From Seonamhaeicola sp. S2-3 (lineage in GTDB: Bacteria; Bacteroidota; Bacteroidia; Flavobacteriales; Flavobacteriaceae), in contig NZ_CP019389.1 of the NCBI RefSeq assembly GCF_001971785.1, positions 2,057,001 to 2,121,000 of the forward strand: DNA of 64,000 nucleotides, written 5' to 3'. The notes under the pieces are model-generated. The model ran no database searches. It was not told the DNA's origin and worked only from the letters and a program-made list of their open reading frames with translations. A program made the position numbers and the translations under genes. Positions 41,687 to 50,540 of the stretch are shown in pieces (position 1 is the first letter of the stretch; the number at the start of each line of letters is the position of its first letter).

Positions 41687-41716
41687 AAAAGCCTCGTTTT
41701 ACGGGGCTTTTTTTTT
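41687..41716 (+). terminator. Intrinsic terminator after queA
   Basis: AAAGCCTCG (41688-41696) pairs with CGGGGCTTT (41702-41710) with one G-U pair around TTTTA, followed by T residues to 41716. Confidence 0.9.
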
Positions 41717-41788
41717 ATAACAAGGTTGCTTTCAAAAGCAATTTTGTCAAATACTGTATCAAAAATCGTTATTCGTAAAACGTTTCTT

Positions 41789-41796
41789 TATTTTTG
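41789..41796 (+). promoter_or_regulatory. Promoter -7 element for rlmN
   Basis: TATTTTTG followed by C matches TAnnTTTG exactly. It ends eight bases before the rlmN ATG at 41805, again giving a nearly leaderless transcript. Confidence 0.55.
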
Positions 41797-41804
41797 CAAA
41801 ATAT

Positions 41805-42845
41805 ATGGCAATTAACAAAAAAGATATAAGAGCTTTAACAAAAGAACAGTTAAGAGAGTTCTTTGTAAATCAGGGAGATAAAGCATTTCGAGGCAATCAA
41901 GTATATGAGTGGCTTTGGCAAAAATCTGCTCATACTTTTGGTGATATGACTAACATATCAAAAAGTACCCGAGAAATGCTAGAAAACCATTTTGTAATTA
42001 ACCATGTAGAGGTAGATACTATGCAACGCAGTAACGATGGTACGGTTAAAAATGCAGTGAGATTACATGATGGTTTAATAGTAGAGTCGGTTTTAATACC
42101 AACAAAAACAAGAACAACTGCTTGTGTTTCCAGTCAGGTAGGATGTAGTTTAGATTGTAAATTTTGTGCTACCGCACGTTTAAAACGTATGCGTAATTTA
42201 AATCCAGATGAAATCTATGATCAAGTAGTTGCTATTGATAAAGAAAGTAAGCTTTACTACAATCGTCCCCTTAGTAATATTGTTTTCATGGGTATGGGAG
42301 AACCACTTATGAATTACAATAACGTATTAAAAGCTATTGATAAAATAACGTCTCCAGAAGGTTTAGGTATGTCTCCAAAGCGTATTGTAGTGTCTACCTC
42401 TGGTGTACCAAAAATGATAAAAAAAATGGCCGATGATGGGGTTAAATTTAAACTAGCCGTATCATTACATTCTGCTATAGATGAGGTTAGAAGTTCTATC
42501 ATGCCATTTAATGAAAACTTTCCGCTTAAAGATTTAAGAGAAGCATTGCAGTATTGGTATGCTAAAACTAAAAATAGAATTACTTACGAGTATGTGGTTT
42601 GGAGTGGTATTAACGATAAACGTAAAGATGTAGATGCCTTAGTTGCGTTTTGTAAGTTTGCTCCTAGCAAAGTAAACCTAATTGAATATAACCCTATTGA
42701 TGATGGCGAATTTCAGCAAGCACATGCAGATGTTATAGACATGTATCAAAATGTTTTAGAAGCTAATAACATAACCGTTACCGTGCGTAGAAGTAGAGGA
42801 AAAGATATTGATGCTGCTTGCGGACAGTTAGCAAACAAAAGTTAG
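41805..42845 (+). CDS. rlmN: Dual-specificity 23S rRNA / tRNA adenine-C2 methyltransferase RlmN
   Basis: A 346-residue radical SAM enzyme that methylates A2503 of 23S rRNA and A37 of some tRNAs. The iron-sulfur cysteines are C114, C118 and C121 (CSLDCKFC). VFMGMGEPLMNYNNVLKAI is the SAM-binding GGE-like region. SLHSAIDEVRSSIMPFN follows, and a C-terminal cysteine in DAACGQLA is the one needed for the methylation mechanism. Monocistronic, with its own promoter. Confidence 0.96.
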   Translation: MAINKKDIRALTKEQLREFFVNQGDKAFRGNQVYEWLWQKSAHTFGDMTNISKSTREMLENHFVINHVEVDTMQRSNDGTVKNAVRLHDGLIVESVLIPTKTRTTACVSSQVGCSLDCKFCATARLKRMRNLNPDEIYDQVVAIDKESKLYYNRPLSNIVFMGMGEPLMNYNNVLKAIDKITSPEGLGMSPKRIVVSTSGVPKMIKKMADDGVKFKLAVSLHSAIDEVRSSIMPFNENFPLKDLREALQYWYAKTKNRITYEYVVWSGINDKRKDVDALVAFCKFAPSKVNLIEYNPIDDGEFQQAHADVIDMYQNVLEANNITVTVRRSRGKDIDAACGQLANKS

Positions 42846-42922
42846 AAAATTTCATCATATTTTATAGCAATAATTTAAAAGGCTATTCTAATAAAGCGCC
42901 ATTTTATTTACCTAATTAGTAT

Positions 42923-42930
42923 TATATTTG
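42923..42930 (+). promoter_or_regulatory. Promoter -7 element for the polyprenyl synthase
   Basis: TATATTTG followed by G is a perfect TAnnTTTG match, about 20 bp upstream of the TTG start at 42951. Confidence 0.55.
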
Positions 42931-42950
42931 GTCTCTTATAAAAGAAAAAT

Positions 42951-43928
42951 TTGAAGATAGTAGAGCAAATAAAACAGCCCATTGCTTTTGAAATGGATCT
43001 TTTTGAACAAAAGTTTCAATTATCCATGTCTAGCAAGGTTGCTTTGTTAAACAGAATTACAACTTACATTGTAAACCGTAAAGGGAAGCAAATGCGCCCT
43101 ATGTTTGTGTTTTTAGTTTCTAAACTAGTATCAAACGGAGAGGTGAGTGAACGTACTTACCGAGGCGCATCGGTAATAGAATTAATTCATACAGCTACAT
43201 TGGTTCATGACGATGTGGTTGATGATAGTAATAGGCGTAGAGGTTTTTTCTCGGTAAATGCCCTTTGGAAAAATAAAATAGCGGTATTAATTGGAGATTA
43301 TTTGCTATCTAAAGGTTTGTTACTCTCTATTGATAACAATGATTTTGACTTGCTGAAAATTATTTCTATAGCTGTTAGAGAAATGAGTGAGGGTGAGTTG
43401 CTTCAAATTGAAAAAGCCAGAAAACTTGATATTACAGAAGCTGTTTATTATGAAATTATCCGGCAAAAAACAGCTACTTTAATTGCTGCTTGTTGTAGTT
43501 TAGGTGCTGCTTCGGTAAAACCAGATTCTGATGATGTTGAAAAAATGCGAAAGTTTGGGGAGCTTATTGGGATGGCTTTTCAAATAAAAGATGATTTGTT
43601 TGATTATGGCGATACCCAAATAGGAAAACCTACAGGTATTGATATTAAGGAACAAAAAATGACATTACCTTTAATTTACGCATTAAACAACGCTTCTAAA
43701 AAAGATAAAAGTTGGTTAATTAATTCTATAAAAAACCATAATAAAGATAAAAAGCGTGTAAAAGAAGTGATTGCTTTTGTAAAAAATAATGGCGGATTAG
43801 ATTATGCTATTAAAAAAATGAAGGCATTTCAAGAAGAAGCACTTACAATTCTTAAAGGCTATCCAGAGTCTGAGTTTAGAAACTCATTAGAACTTATGGT
43901 AAATTATGTAATAGATAGAAAGAAGTAA
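42951..43928 (+). CDS. Polyprenyl diphosphate synthase (octaprenyl/heptaprenyl type)
   Basis: A 325-residue trans-prenyltransferase that lengthens isoprenoid chains, probably for the menaquinone side chain. The first Asp-rich motif is LVHDDVVDDSNRRRG, the second DDLFDYG, and GKQMRPMF precedes them with the substrate-binding Lys/Arg. The start is the TTG at 42951 (reading MKIVEQIKQPIAFEMDLFEQ), since the first in-frame ATG lies about 15 codons further in and would cut conserved sequence. Chain length cannot be read with certainty. Downstream lies an IS remnant. Confidence 0.92.
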   Translation: MKIVEQIKQPIAFEMDLFEQKFQLSMSSKVALLNRITTYIVNRKGKQMRPMFVFLVSKLVSNGEVSERTYRGASVIELIHTATLVHDDVVDDSNRRRGFFSVNALWKNKIAVLIGDYLLSKGLLLSIDNNDFDLLKIISIAVREMSEGELLQIEKARKLDITEAVYYEIIRQKTATLIAACCSLGAASVKPDSDDVEKMRKFGELIGMAFQIKDDLFDYGDTQIGKPTGIDIKEQKMTLPLIYALNNASKKDKSWLINSIKNHNKDKKRVKEVIAFVKNNGGLDYAIKKMKAFQEEALTILKGYPESEFRNSLELMVNYVIDRKK

Positions 43929-43969
43929 ACCGTTTAATGCATACAGGTTTTTAAAGACACTATTCCTTA

Positions 43970-44663
43970 AAGTGTGTAAACAAAATTTATCGAGGGTTTC
44001 ACTTTTTCTAAAGTTGCACCCTTTTTTCAAATATAATTAAAAACTGGTTTAAAATAATGCCCCAATTATGAAATTGGCATAGGCCATTTTTTAGTAGCCT
44101 CCCTTAAGGCTAAAAACGTGGATTTCATTACAGTTTCGTCTGTTGGGAACAAGAGCTTATTTTTAGTGTATTTCCTGATTTTTCCATTAAGGTTTTCAAC
44201 AAGGTTGGAGGTGTAAATTATTTTTCTAATCTCCACAGGGAACTCATAAAATACGGTAAGTTCGTCCCAGTTGTCTCTCCAGCTTTTAACGGCATATAAG
44301 TATTTGGTCTCCCTGGTTTTTGCAAAGTCGTTCAAAGCAGCTTTAGCCGCTTGTTTGGTGGGCGCATTATATATTTTTTTCATATCCTTAGAGAAGGTCT
44401 TTTTATCTTTCCACACCACATATCTGCTAGCGTTCCTGATTTGATGCACTATACGCATATTTGGGTAGTTGATTTAGAAAATACATTTCTTTACCTCGAT
44501 TTTGAATGGGTTTTAAAAATGAAGTAAGCTCTTTGTCTGTTTTGAATTGTTTCAAAAATTTATCGTTTAATAAATCTTTTTTCTTCAAAAGGGTATAAAA
44601 TTTAAAATTAATCAAAAAAATATCGAGGATTGCAACCCTCGATATTTTAAACTTTACACACTT
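43970..44663 (-). mobile_element. Internally deleted IS256-family element
   Basis: The ends are inverted repeats: the left end begins AAGTGTGTAAA and continues to TATCGAGGGTT, and the right end reads the same on the opposite strand (AAGTGTGTAAA...TATCGAGGGTT). Between them are only the first and last parts of a transposase gene. At about 694 bp it is roughly half the size of an intact IS256-type element. I could not see a target-site duplication (left flank CTATTCCTT, right flank GGTGAGATA), so the copy is old or was rearranged. It could be mobilised in trans by a full-length relative. Confidence 0.8.
44066..44588 (-). pseudogene. IS256-family transposase remnant
   Basis: On the minus strand, reading starts at about the TTG at 44586-44588 with KKKDLLNDKFLKQFKTDKEL, the normal N-terminus of Bacteroidetes IS256 transposases. 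It runs about 35-40 codons to KPIQNRGKEM. It then meets, in another frame, the C-terminal part [53 protein letters not shown] and KWPMPIS. The middle, including two of the three catalytic acidic residues, is missing. The gene is therefore both internally deleted and frameshifted, and cannot encode an active transposase. The C-terminal frame alone (44066-44458, 130 codons) would be the longest product. Confidence 0.85.
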
Positions 44664-44712
44664 GGTGAGATACTACCTAATCAATCAACAAACTAAATTC
44701 TTTAGTTTAATT

Positions 44713-45174
44713 TTACATTTTTTTTCTGCCTTCACCTTTCTTTTTGCCTTTGCCTCTTTTTGCCATTTTTGCTTGTGCTTCTTCCCATTTAGCATATTGA
44801 ACTTCATTTAAAATCTTTTTCATTTTAGCTTTCATTTCAATTTGCTTATCTAATCTGGCATTAGCCATTTTTATACGCTCTTCTTTAGTAGGCTTTTGTA
44901 ATTCACCACTTTCTTTTTTGGCTTTGCGTTCTTCCATCATTGCTTTTCTCTCAATGGCATTAGCTAATAATATTTCTTTAACTTGTGCTTGTTGCTTTTC
45001 AGTTAAATCTAAATTTAGGGTCAATTTTTTTGTTTGTAAAGTAGCGGCTTCTTCTGGTGTAAGGTTCATCATTTGTTTCCCTCTTTCACCTCTGTTTCCC
45101 CTATCTTTTCTGTTTTCTTGAGCAAAAGCTTGAATTGAAATAAAAGCTAATGCAATTAATATTATTTTTTTCAT
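44713..45174 (-). CDS. Spy/CpxP-like periplasmic helical protein
   Basis: A 153-residue protein with signal peptide MKKIILIALAFISIQAFA. The mature part is a charged helical chain: MNLTPEEAATLQTKKLTLNL and DLTEKQQAQVKEILLANAIE recall the LTxxQ repeats of Spy, CpxP and related periplasmic proteins. The C-terminus is strongly basic (KMAKRGKGKKKGEGRKKM). Spy-like proteins act as chaperones or metal/stress sensors, but that role here is only suggested by shape. It lies next to the IS remnant and is alone on its strand segment. Confidence 0.7.
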   Translation of the reverse strand: MKKIILIALAFISIQAFAQENRKDRGNRGERGKQMMNLTPEEAATLQTKKLTLNLDLTEKQQAQVKEILLANAIERKAMMEERKAKKESGELQKPTKEERIKMANARLDKQIEMKAKMKKILNEVQYAKWEEAQAKMAKRGKGKKKGEGRKKM

Positions 45175-45301
45175 CTTACTAAAATTTAAAAGTTATTTGC
45201 CTTTTTGACTTTAGTAAATAAGAAAGGTTTAATGGAATATTGTTTTTAACTTGAAATTAACAATCTAAATTTGAAGAAGTTAAATAAAAAATGTTTTTAA
45301 A

Positions 45302-46522
45302 TTACTTAAAAACAGGGACTTTTAAATGAATTCCTGTTTGAAAATCTGGAGCGTTATTAATTACAAAATCTTCCTTAAAAAATAAGCTTAGTTTGTATTT
45401 TGAATGGCCGTAAGTATATATAAAAGACCAAGTTGATAATGTATTATAAAGCGTAGCAACACCATTATACCAACCACCGTTTATTTCCTGCCACTTGCCT
45501 CTAAGGTTGTAATAACCAGCTTCTTCTTTTTTATTATATCTAGTTTGTAGTTGGAAATTAAAACCTAAAGAATTGTAGTGCCTTTTCTTGGTGAATTTTG
45601 TAACTTCTGTGTTTGCTTCAAAGGTTCCTATATATGGGTTGTTGCCTAAATCTATTGCATCATCACTAAACTTAATTAGGTTTTTACGTAGTACATTTGC
45701 ACCTAGACCAAAGTTTAACTGATATTTATTTTTTAAAGGTAGATGTTTAACCAAATTAGCAGAAATACCAAAGTCTAAAGAAGGATTATATTTTGAAGTA
45801 TTTATACCTAAATGGCTGCCTAGATTAATGTAGATGTTGTTTTTGTTATTTAGAGAAAGTTTAGGATAGTAGTAATGAGACAATTCAATTCCTCCAATAA
45901 AAAAATCGTTATTTTCAAACTTTAGTGTATTTCCATTGCGGTCTAAATATTCAAAATTAACTTTATTCAACCCGTAATATCTCCTTCCAAAAGGGTCTTC
46001 GCCTCCAGCAATATTACTATGAAACCATTCTATAGTTTCGTCATTTGTGAAAATTGAAAATGGATATTTTCCTTTTGTTATTAAGTAAGAACGTAATGTA
46101 ATACCTATTTCTTGTCTTTTGGTTATAGGAATATTTAAGGTTGCTCTAAATTCTTTAATAACAGCATCAACAACAATATTCATGTAATCTGCAGGTGTAG
46201 TTTCTTGGTCTACAAAATAGAAATTTCTATGGTACCAAATTACGTTACTTGATTGCTCTCTTACTTCTGGGTCTTTAGGAAAATAAGATTCTACATACGG
46301 ATGAAAAGTATTACCGCTTGTATAATTAAAAGAGAACGTTTTGTTTTTTGAAGCCTTAAGTTTAAAATTACTATTTATTCTAGAATTGAAGATACCAAAG
46401 TGATGTGTTGCTAAAAGCGAGGGATTATCTATACCATTTTTAATAGACAAGCTATCTTGTTTTTGACCAAACAATGTAGTTGTAAATGTTGCTAAAATGA
46501 TAAAGATAGCTTTTTTAAACAT
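45302..46522 (-). CDS. Outer-membrane beta-barrel protein of unknown function
   Basis: A 406-residue protein with signal peptide MFKKAIFIILATFTTTLFG. Many alternating strands rich in Tyr, Phe and Asn follow, for example FKLKASKNKTFSFNYTSGN, YINLGSHLGINTS and YKLSLFFKEDFVI. It ends in HLKVPVFK, a terminal strand with a final basic residue rather than the classic aromatic one. It may belong to the DUF3187 group of barrel proteins, but I am not sure. The 240 bp upstream of its start holds a (TTAG)9 repeat that could influence its expression. Confidence 0.7.
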   Translation of the reverse strand: MFKKAIFIILATFTTTLFGQKQDSLSIKNGIDNPSLLATHHFGIFNSRINSNFKLKASKNKTFSFNYTSGNTFHPYVESYFPKDPEVREQSSNVIWYHRNFYFVDQETTPADYMNIVVDAVIKEFRATLNIPITKRQEIGITLRSYLITKGKYPFSIFTNDETIEWFHSNIAGGEDPFGRRYYGLNKVNFEYLDRNGNTLKFENNDFFIGGIELSHYYYPKLSLNNKNNIYINLGSHLGINTSKYNPSLDFGISANLVKHLPLKNKYQLNFGLGANVLRKNLIKFSDDAIDLGNNPYIGTFEANTEVTKFTKKRHYNSLGFNFQLQTRYNKKEEAGYYNLRGKWQEINGGWYNGVATLYNTLSTWSFIYTYGHSKYKLSLFFKEDFVINNAPDFQTGIHLKVPVFK

Positions 46523-46763
46523 TGAGTAAATATAGAATAATTATAGCCACAGATAATTATTTTTGAAGAATAAATGAAGTTAAAAGAGCAAGAATTTCTT
46601 AAAATATTTATAAAATTTAAGTTTAGCTGTTAAACCTTTCTAAATATGTATGGTTATATGGTTTTTTTGTCGTCAATTTGTACCATAATTTGATTTTCAT
46701 AGAGAAGAGAACTCTATATATTTTAATTTAGTGAGAAGAATTAAAATAAGTTTAAATTCATAT

Positions 46764-46802
<39 letters not shown>

Positions 46803-46807
46803 AGTTG

Positions 46808-46848
46808 AAAAAAACCAGTAGTTATCTTAAGGCTACTGGTTTTTTTTC
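46808..46848. terminator. Bidirectional-type terminator after lysS
   Basis: AAAACCAGTAG (46811-46821) pairs perfectly with CTACTGGTTTT (46833-46843), with A residues on one side and T residues on the other, so it reads as an intrinsic terminator on either strand. Its natural client is lysS on the minus strand. Confidence 0.9.
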
Positions 46849-46868
46849 TTTTATTATATAACTAAAAT

Positions 46869-48560
46869 TTAAATAACCTCTACAAACAACCCTTCTTCAG
46901 TTTTTTCAACCTTTGCTAATTTGTTTTTGGTAAGTTCTTTAATAGACTTATCCCATTTTTTATTTGATAAACCAGATTGCGATTTTAACTCTGTTAAAGG
47001 TGATTTTTCAACTTTCTTTAAAATATCAAAAATAGCTTTTGCTTCATCAGTAAGAGCTACTTGCTTTTTCTCTGGGCGCATTTGAGGGAAGAACAATACT
47101 TCTTGAATAGATTCATTATTGGTTAAAAACATAATGAGTCTATCCATACCAATTCCCATACCAGATGTTGGTGGCATACCATATTCTAAGGCACGTAAAA
47201 AGTCAAAATCTATAAATTCTGTAGCTTCATCATCTCCTTTTTCGGCTAATTTTAATTGGTGTTCAAAACGCTCACGTTGGTCTATGGGGTCATTTAATTC
47301 AGAGTAGGCATTGGCTATTTCTTTACCGCAAACCATGAGCTCAAAACGTTCTGTTAATTCAGGATTATCTCTGTGTTCTTTACAGAGTGGGCTCATTTCT
47401 TTTGGGTAGTCTGTAATAAAGGTTGGTTGTATGTAGTTGCCTTCACATTTTTCGCCAAAAATTTCATCAATCAATTTGCCTTTACCCATGGTTTCATCAA
47501 CCTCAATCCCCATATCAATAGCAGCTTTTCTAATGTCATCTTCAGTTTTACCTGTAATATCAAAACCTGTAAAATGTTTAATAGCATCTGTCATACTAAC
47601 TCTGGCGTAAGGTGCTTTAAAATCAACCTCATGTTTGCCAAAAGTAGCTTTTGTGGTTCCGTTTACTGCTATAGCACAATGTTCTAAAAGGCGCTCACAG
47701 AAATCCATCATCCAGTTGTAATCTTTGTATGAAACGTAAATTTCCATAGCTGTAAATTCTGGATTGTGAGTTCTGTCCATACCTTCGTTTCTAAAGTTTT
47801 TAGAAAACTCATAAACGCCATCAAAACCGCCAACAATTAAACGTTTTAGGTATAACTCATTAGCAATACGCATGTATAAAGGTACATCTAGTGTGTTATG
47901 GTGTGTAATAAAAGGTCTTGCGGCAGCGCCTCCAGGAATTGGTTGTAAAACAGGAGTTTCAACTTCAAAATAACCAGCGTTGTTAAAGAACTCACGCATA
48001 GCGTTGAATAGTTTTGTGCGCTTAACAAATACTTCTTTAACGTGTGGGTTTACAACTAAATCTGCATACCGTTGTCTGTAACGTTGTTCTGGATCTGTAA
48101 AGGCATCATAAACTACGCCATCTTTTTCTTTTGGTAATGGTAATGGTTTTAAAGATTTGCTTAAAAGCGTAAAGTCTTTAACTCTAACACTTTTTTCGCC
48201 TACTTTAGTGGTGAAAAGCTCACCTTTTACGCCTACAAAATCACCAAAATCAATTAGTTTTTTAAAAACGTCGTTGTATTTAGATTTGTCTTCACCTGTG
48301 CAAATTTCATCTCTGTTAAAATACACTTGTATTTTTCCTTCGGCATCTTGTAACTGTGCAAAACTAGCTTTCCCCTGCACTTTAATCATCATTAACCTTC
48401 CGGCAATAATAACGTGTTTACCTTCTTCAAAATTATCTTTTATTTGTTTTGAAGTGTGGTTTACAGGGTATAATTCTGCGGGATACGGATTAATACCTAA
48501 CTCACGTAATTTTACTAATTTTTCTCTTCTTACAAGCTCTTGCTCTGATAATTGCGACAT
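46869..48560 (-). CDS. lysS: Lysyl-tRNA synthetase LysS
   Basis: A 563-residue class II aminoacyl-tRNA synthetase. The frame extends further upstream to 48593, but the family start is MSQLSEQELVRREKLVKLRE at the ATG 48560. The N-terminal OB fold (VIIAGRLMMIKVQGKASFAQ) binds the anticodon. Motif 2 is FRNEGMDRTHNPEFTAMEIY and motif 3 is GMGIGMDRLIMFLTNN. After about residue 490 there is a short extra helical C-terminal extension ending VEVI, often present in Bacteroidetes LysS. A minus-strand promoter element lies at 48593-48600. Confidence 0.96.
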   Translation of the reverse strand: MSQLSEQELVRREKLVKLRELGINPYPAELYPVNHTSKQIKDNFEEGKHVIIAGRLMMIKVQGKASFAQLQDAEGKIQVYFNRDEICTGEDKSKYNDVFKKLIDFGDFVGVKGELFTTKVGEKSVRVKDFTLLSKSLKPLPLPKEKDGVVYDAFTDPEQRYRQRYADLVVNPHVKEVFVKRTKLFNAMREFFNNAGYFEVETPVLQPIPGGAAARPFITHHNTLDVPLYMRIANELYLKRLIVGGFDGVYEFSKNFRNEGMDRTHNPEFTAMEIYVSYKDYNWMMDFCERLLEHCAIAVNGTTKATFGKHEVDFKAPYARVSMTDAIKHFTGFDITGKTEDDIRKAAIDMGIEVDETMGKGKLIDEIFGEKCEGNYIQPTFITDYPKEMSPLCKEHRDNPELTERFELMVCGKEIANAYSELNDPIDQRERFEHQLKLAEKGDDEATEFIDFDFLRALEYGMPPTSGMGIGMDRLIMFLTNNESIQEVLFFPQMRPEKKQVALTDEAKAIFDILKKVEKSPLTELKSQSGLSNKKWDKSIKELTKNKLAKVEKTEEGLFVEVI

Positions 48561-48592
48561 ATTATAAATACTGTGTATGAATTTTAAGAGCA

Positions 48593-48600
48593 CAAAGATA
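48593..48600 (-). promoter_or_regulatory. Promoter -7 element for lysS
   Basis: The minus strand reads TATCTTTG, a perfect TAnnTTTG, 32 bp upstream of the preferred lysS start. It supports starting lysS at 48560 rather than 48593. Confidence 0.6.
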
Positions 48601-48693
48601 CTATTAATACGTATCTTTTAAAATAAAATTTAGTGTAACAAAAAGCAAAGTGTTACGTCAAATTAATACATCAATCGAATAAATAAATTATAA

Positions 48694-48852
48694 ATGAGTT
48701 TTTGGAGAGTTTTACTGTCTATTATTTGTCCGCCTTTAGCAGTATTAGATAAAGGTTGTGGCTCTATTATTATTGTGTTTTTATTATGGCTTTGTGGTTG
48801 GGTTCCTGGAGTTATAGCTGCCTTAGTAATTTTAAACAACCCTAATAGATAA
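48694..48852 (+). CDS. Pmp3/YqaE-family small membrane protein
   Basis: A 52-residue gene read directly from the sequence: it begins MSFWRVLLSIICPPLAVLDK and continues GCGSIIIVFLLWLCGWVPGV to a final NNPNR, stopping at TAA 48850. Two hydrophobic helices separated by a short DKGCG turn, with the CPPLAV and GWVPG motifs, are diagnostic of the UPF0057/Pmp3 family. Members sit in the cytoplasmic membrane and are linked to salt or stress tolerance and membrane potential in other organisms. It lies between the divergent lysS and lipB. Confidence 0.92.
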   Translation: MSFWRVLLSIICPPLAVLDKGCGSIIIVFLLWLCGWVPGVIAALVILNNPNR

Positions 48853-48867
48853 ATTTTAAAAATGTTG

Positions 48868-48875
48868 TAGTTTTG
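48868..48875 (+). promoter_or_regulatory. Promoter -7 element for lipB
   Basis: TAGTTTTG followed by C is a perfect TAnnTTTG. It ends six bases before the ATG at 48882, so the transcript would be leaderless or nearly so. Confidence 0.6.
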
Positions 48876-48881
48876 CAGTCT

Positions 48882-49580
48882 ATGAATAAGACAGTTGAAC
48901 TGCAAGATTTAGGGCATAAAGACTACAAACAAACTTGGGATTACCAAGAGCAGTTGTTTAAAGGTATAGTTGATACCAAGATAAAAAATAGGAGAGAGGG
49001 AACTGATTTAAAGACCAACAATTACTTTTTATTTGTTGAGCATCCTCATGTGTATACCTTGGGTAAAAGTGGCGATTTGTCTAATTTACTTTTAACAGAA
49101 GAACAACTTGCTGAAAAAGGAGCTACATTTTATAAAATTAACAGAGGTGGAGATATAACCTACCATGGTCCAGGACAAATTGTAGGCTACCCTATATTAG
49201 ATTTAGAAAACTTTTTTACCGATATTCATAAATACCTTCGCTTACTTGAAGAAATGATTATTTTAACTTTAGTCGAATATGGTTTAAAAGCAGAGCGAAG
49301 TGAAGGCGAAACGGGGGTTTGGTTAGATGTAGGTACTCCGTTTGCAAGAAAAATTTGCGCAATGGGGGTTAGGGCAAGTCGCTGGGTAACTATGCATGGT
49401 TTTGCACTTAATGTTAATGCCGATTTAGGGTATTTTGATAATATTATACCTTGCGGAATAAGGGGAAAAGCCGTAACTAGTTTAAATGTAGAACTGGGTA
49501 AAAAATTGGTTGACGAATCTGAGGTGAAAGATAAATTAATAAAGCATTTTACCGCACTTTTTGAGGCTGAAGTTTTATAG
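48882..49580 (+). CDS. lipB: Octanoyl-[acyl carrier protein]:protein N-octanoyltransferase LipB
   Basis: A 232-residue enzyme that transfers the octanoyl group from ACP to lipoyl domains, the first step of lipoate synthesis. VEHPHVYTLGKSG, INRGGDITYHGPGQIVGYPI and the catalytic cysteine in IIPCGIRGKAVTSLN are the family signatures. The frame opens at a TTG (48873), but ATG 48882 is preferred because the promoter -7 element covers the TTG. Full length for the family. Confidence 0.95.
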   Translation: MNKTVELQDLGHKDYKQTWDYQEQLFKGIVDTKIKNRREGTDLKTNNYFLFVEHPHVYTLGKSGDLSNLLLTEEQLAEKGATFYKINRGGDITYHGPGQIVGYPILDLENFFTDIHKYLRLLEEMIILTLVEYGLKAERSEGETGVWLDVGTPFARKICAMGVRASRWVTMHGFALNVNADLGYFDNIIPCGIRGKAVTSLNVELGKKLVDESEVKDKLIKHFTALFEAEVL

Positions 49581-49710
49581 TTTTTATTTCTAAATTCATG
49601 TATAATACATGTTGACTGTTAAGATTATTTTATTTAGCTATGCTATATAATCCTTCTTTAAGAATAATAACAAATTTTTAAAATTACTAGTTTTAATTGT
49701 TTATCCTTGA

Positions 49711-50493
49711 TTAGTATTTTTCTGGAATAAATGTTTGATAATCTATTGGCGGACGTACATAAGCATCTTTATCTGGTAAGTTAGGGAGTTCTATAGGTTT
49801 AATATTCATCTTTTTATAAGGAATCTTACTTAAAACGTGGCTAATACAATTTAAACGAGCTCGTTTTTTATTATCTGAATTTACCACGTACCAGGGCACT
49901 TGTTTGGTGTCGGTATGAGCAAACATATCATCTTTAGCTTTAGAATATTCTAACCAGCGGGAGCGTGATTCTAAATCCATAGGGCTAAACTTCCAACGCT
50001 TTAAAGGGTTGTTAATACGGTTTTTAAAGCGCTTTTCTTGTTCTTCGTCGCTTACAGAAAACCAATATTTTAAAAGAATAATACCCGAACGAACCAACAT
50101 ACGTTCAAACTCTGGGCAAGAGCGTAAAAATTCTTCGTATTCATCTTGGGTGCAAAAGCCCATAACCTTTTCAACTCCAGCTCTGTTGTACCAACTTCTA
50201 TCAAATAAAACTATTTGTCCTGCATGAGGTAAATGTTCTACATAGCGTTGAAAATACCATTGTGTTTTTTCTTTCTCGGTAGGAACACCTAATGCTACCA
50301 CTTTACAAATTCTAGGGTTTAAAGGTTCTGTAAATCGTTTAATAGTGCCGCCTTTACCAGAAGCATCGCGCCCTTCAAAAAGGATGACTACTTTTAAACC
50401 TTGGTTTTTAACCCATTCTTGTAGATGAACTAGTTCTGTATGAAGTTTTTTTAATGCTGTTTCGTAATCTTTGGTTGAAATAGTTTTTGACAT
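49711..50493 (-). CDS. ppk2: Polyphosphate kinase 2 family protein
   Basis: A 260-residue PPK2-family phosphotransferase that moves phosphate between polyphosphate and nucleotides. Walker A is EGRDASGKGGTIKR (residues 40-53), the polyphosphate/nucleotide lid holds PTEKEKTQWYFQRYVEHLP, Walker B is IVLFDRSWYNRAGVE, and the RFKNRINNPLKRWKFSPMDL segment follows. The single PPK2 domain of this length suits class I enzymes, but direction and nucleotide preference cannot be read. Monocistronic, with a promoter element at 50517-50524 on the minus strand. Confidence 0.93.
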   Translation of the reverse strand: MSKTISTKDYETALKKLHTELVHLQEWVKNQGLKVVILFEGRDASGKGGTIKRFTEPLNPRICKVVALGVPTEKEKTQWYFQRYVEHLPHAGQIVLFDRSWYNRAGVEKVMGFCTQDEYEEFLRSCPEFERMLVRSGIILLKYWFSVSDEEQEKRFKNRINNPLKRWKFSPMDLESRSRWLEYSKAKDDMFAHTDTKQVPWYVVNSDNKKRARLNCISHVLSKIPYKKMNIKPIELPNLPDKDAYVRPPIDYQTFIPEKY

Positions 50494-50516
50494 AAATTGG
50501 AGTTAGTTATTACTCT

Positions 50517-50524
50517 CAAATTTA
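50517..50524 (-). promoter_or_regulatory. Promoter -7 element for ppk2
   Basis: The minus strand reads TAAATTTG, a perfect TAnnTTTG, 24 bp upstream of the ppk2 ATG. Confidence 0.5.
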
Positions 50525-50540
50525 ATAATTTAAATGTAGT

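Noticed and set aside
44066-44615. Two separate hypothetical genes near the IS element
   Set aside because: Both frames are pieces of one IS256-family transposase, as shown by motifs and by the flanking inverted repeats.
47373-48567. Plus-strand frames of 104 and 136 codons opposite lysS
   Set aside because: They are antisense shadows of the lysS coding sequence and show no family features.
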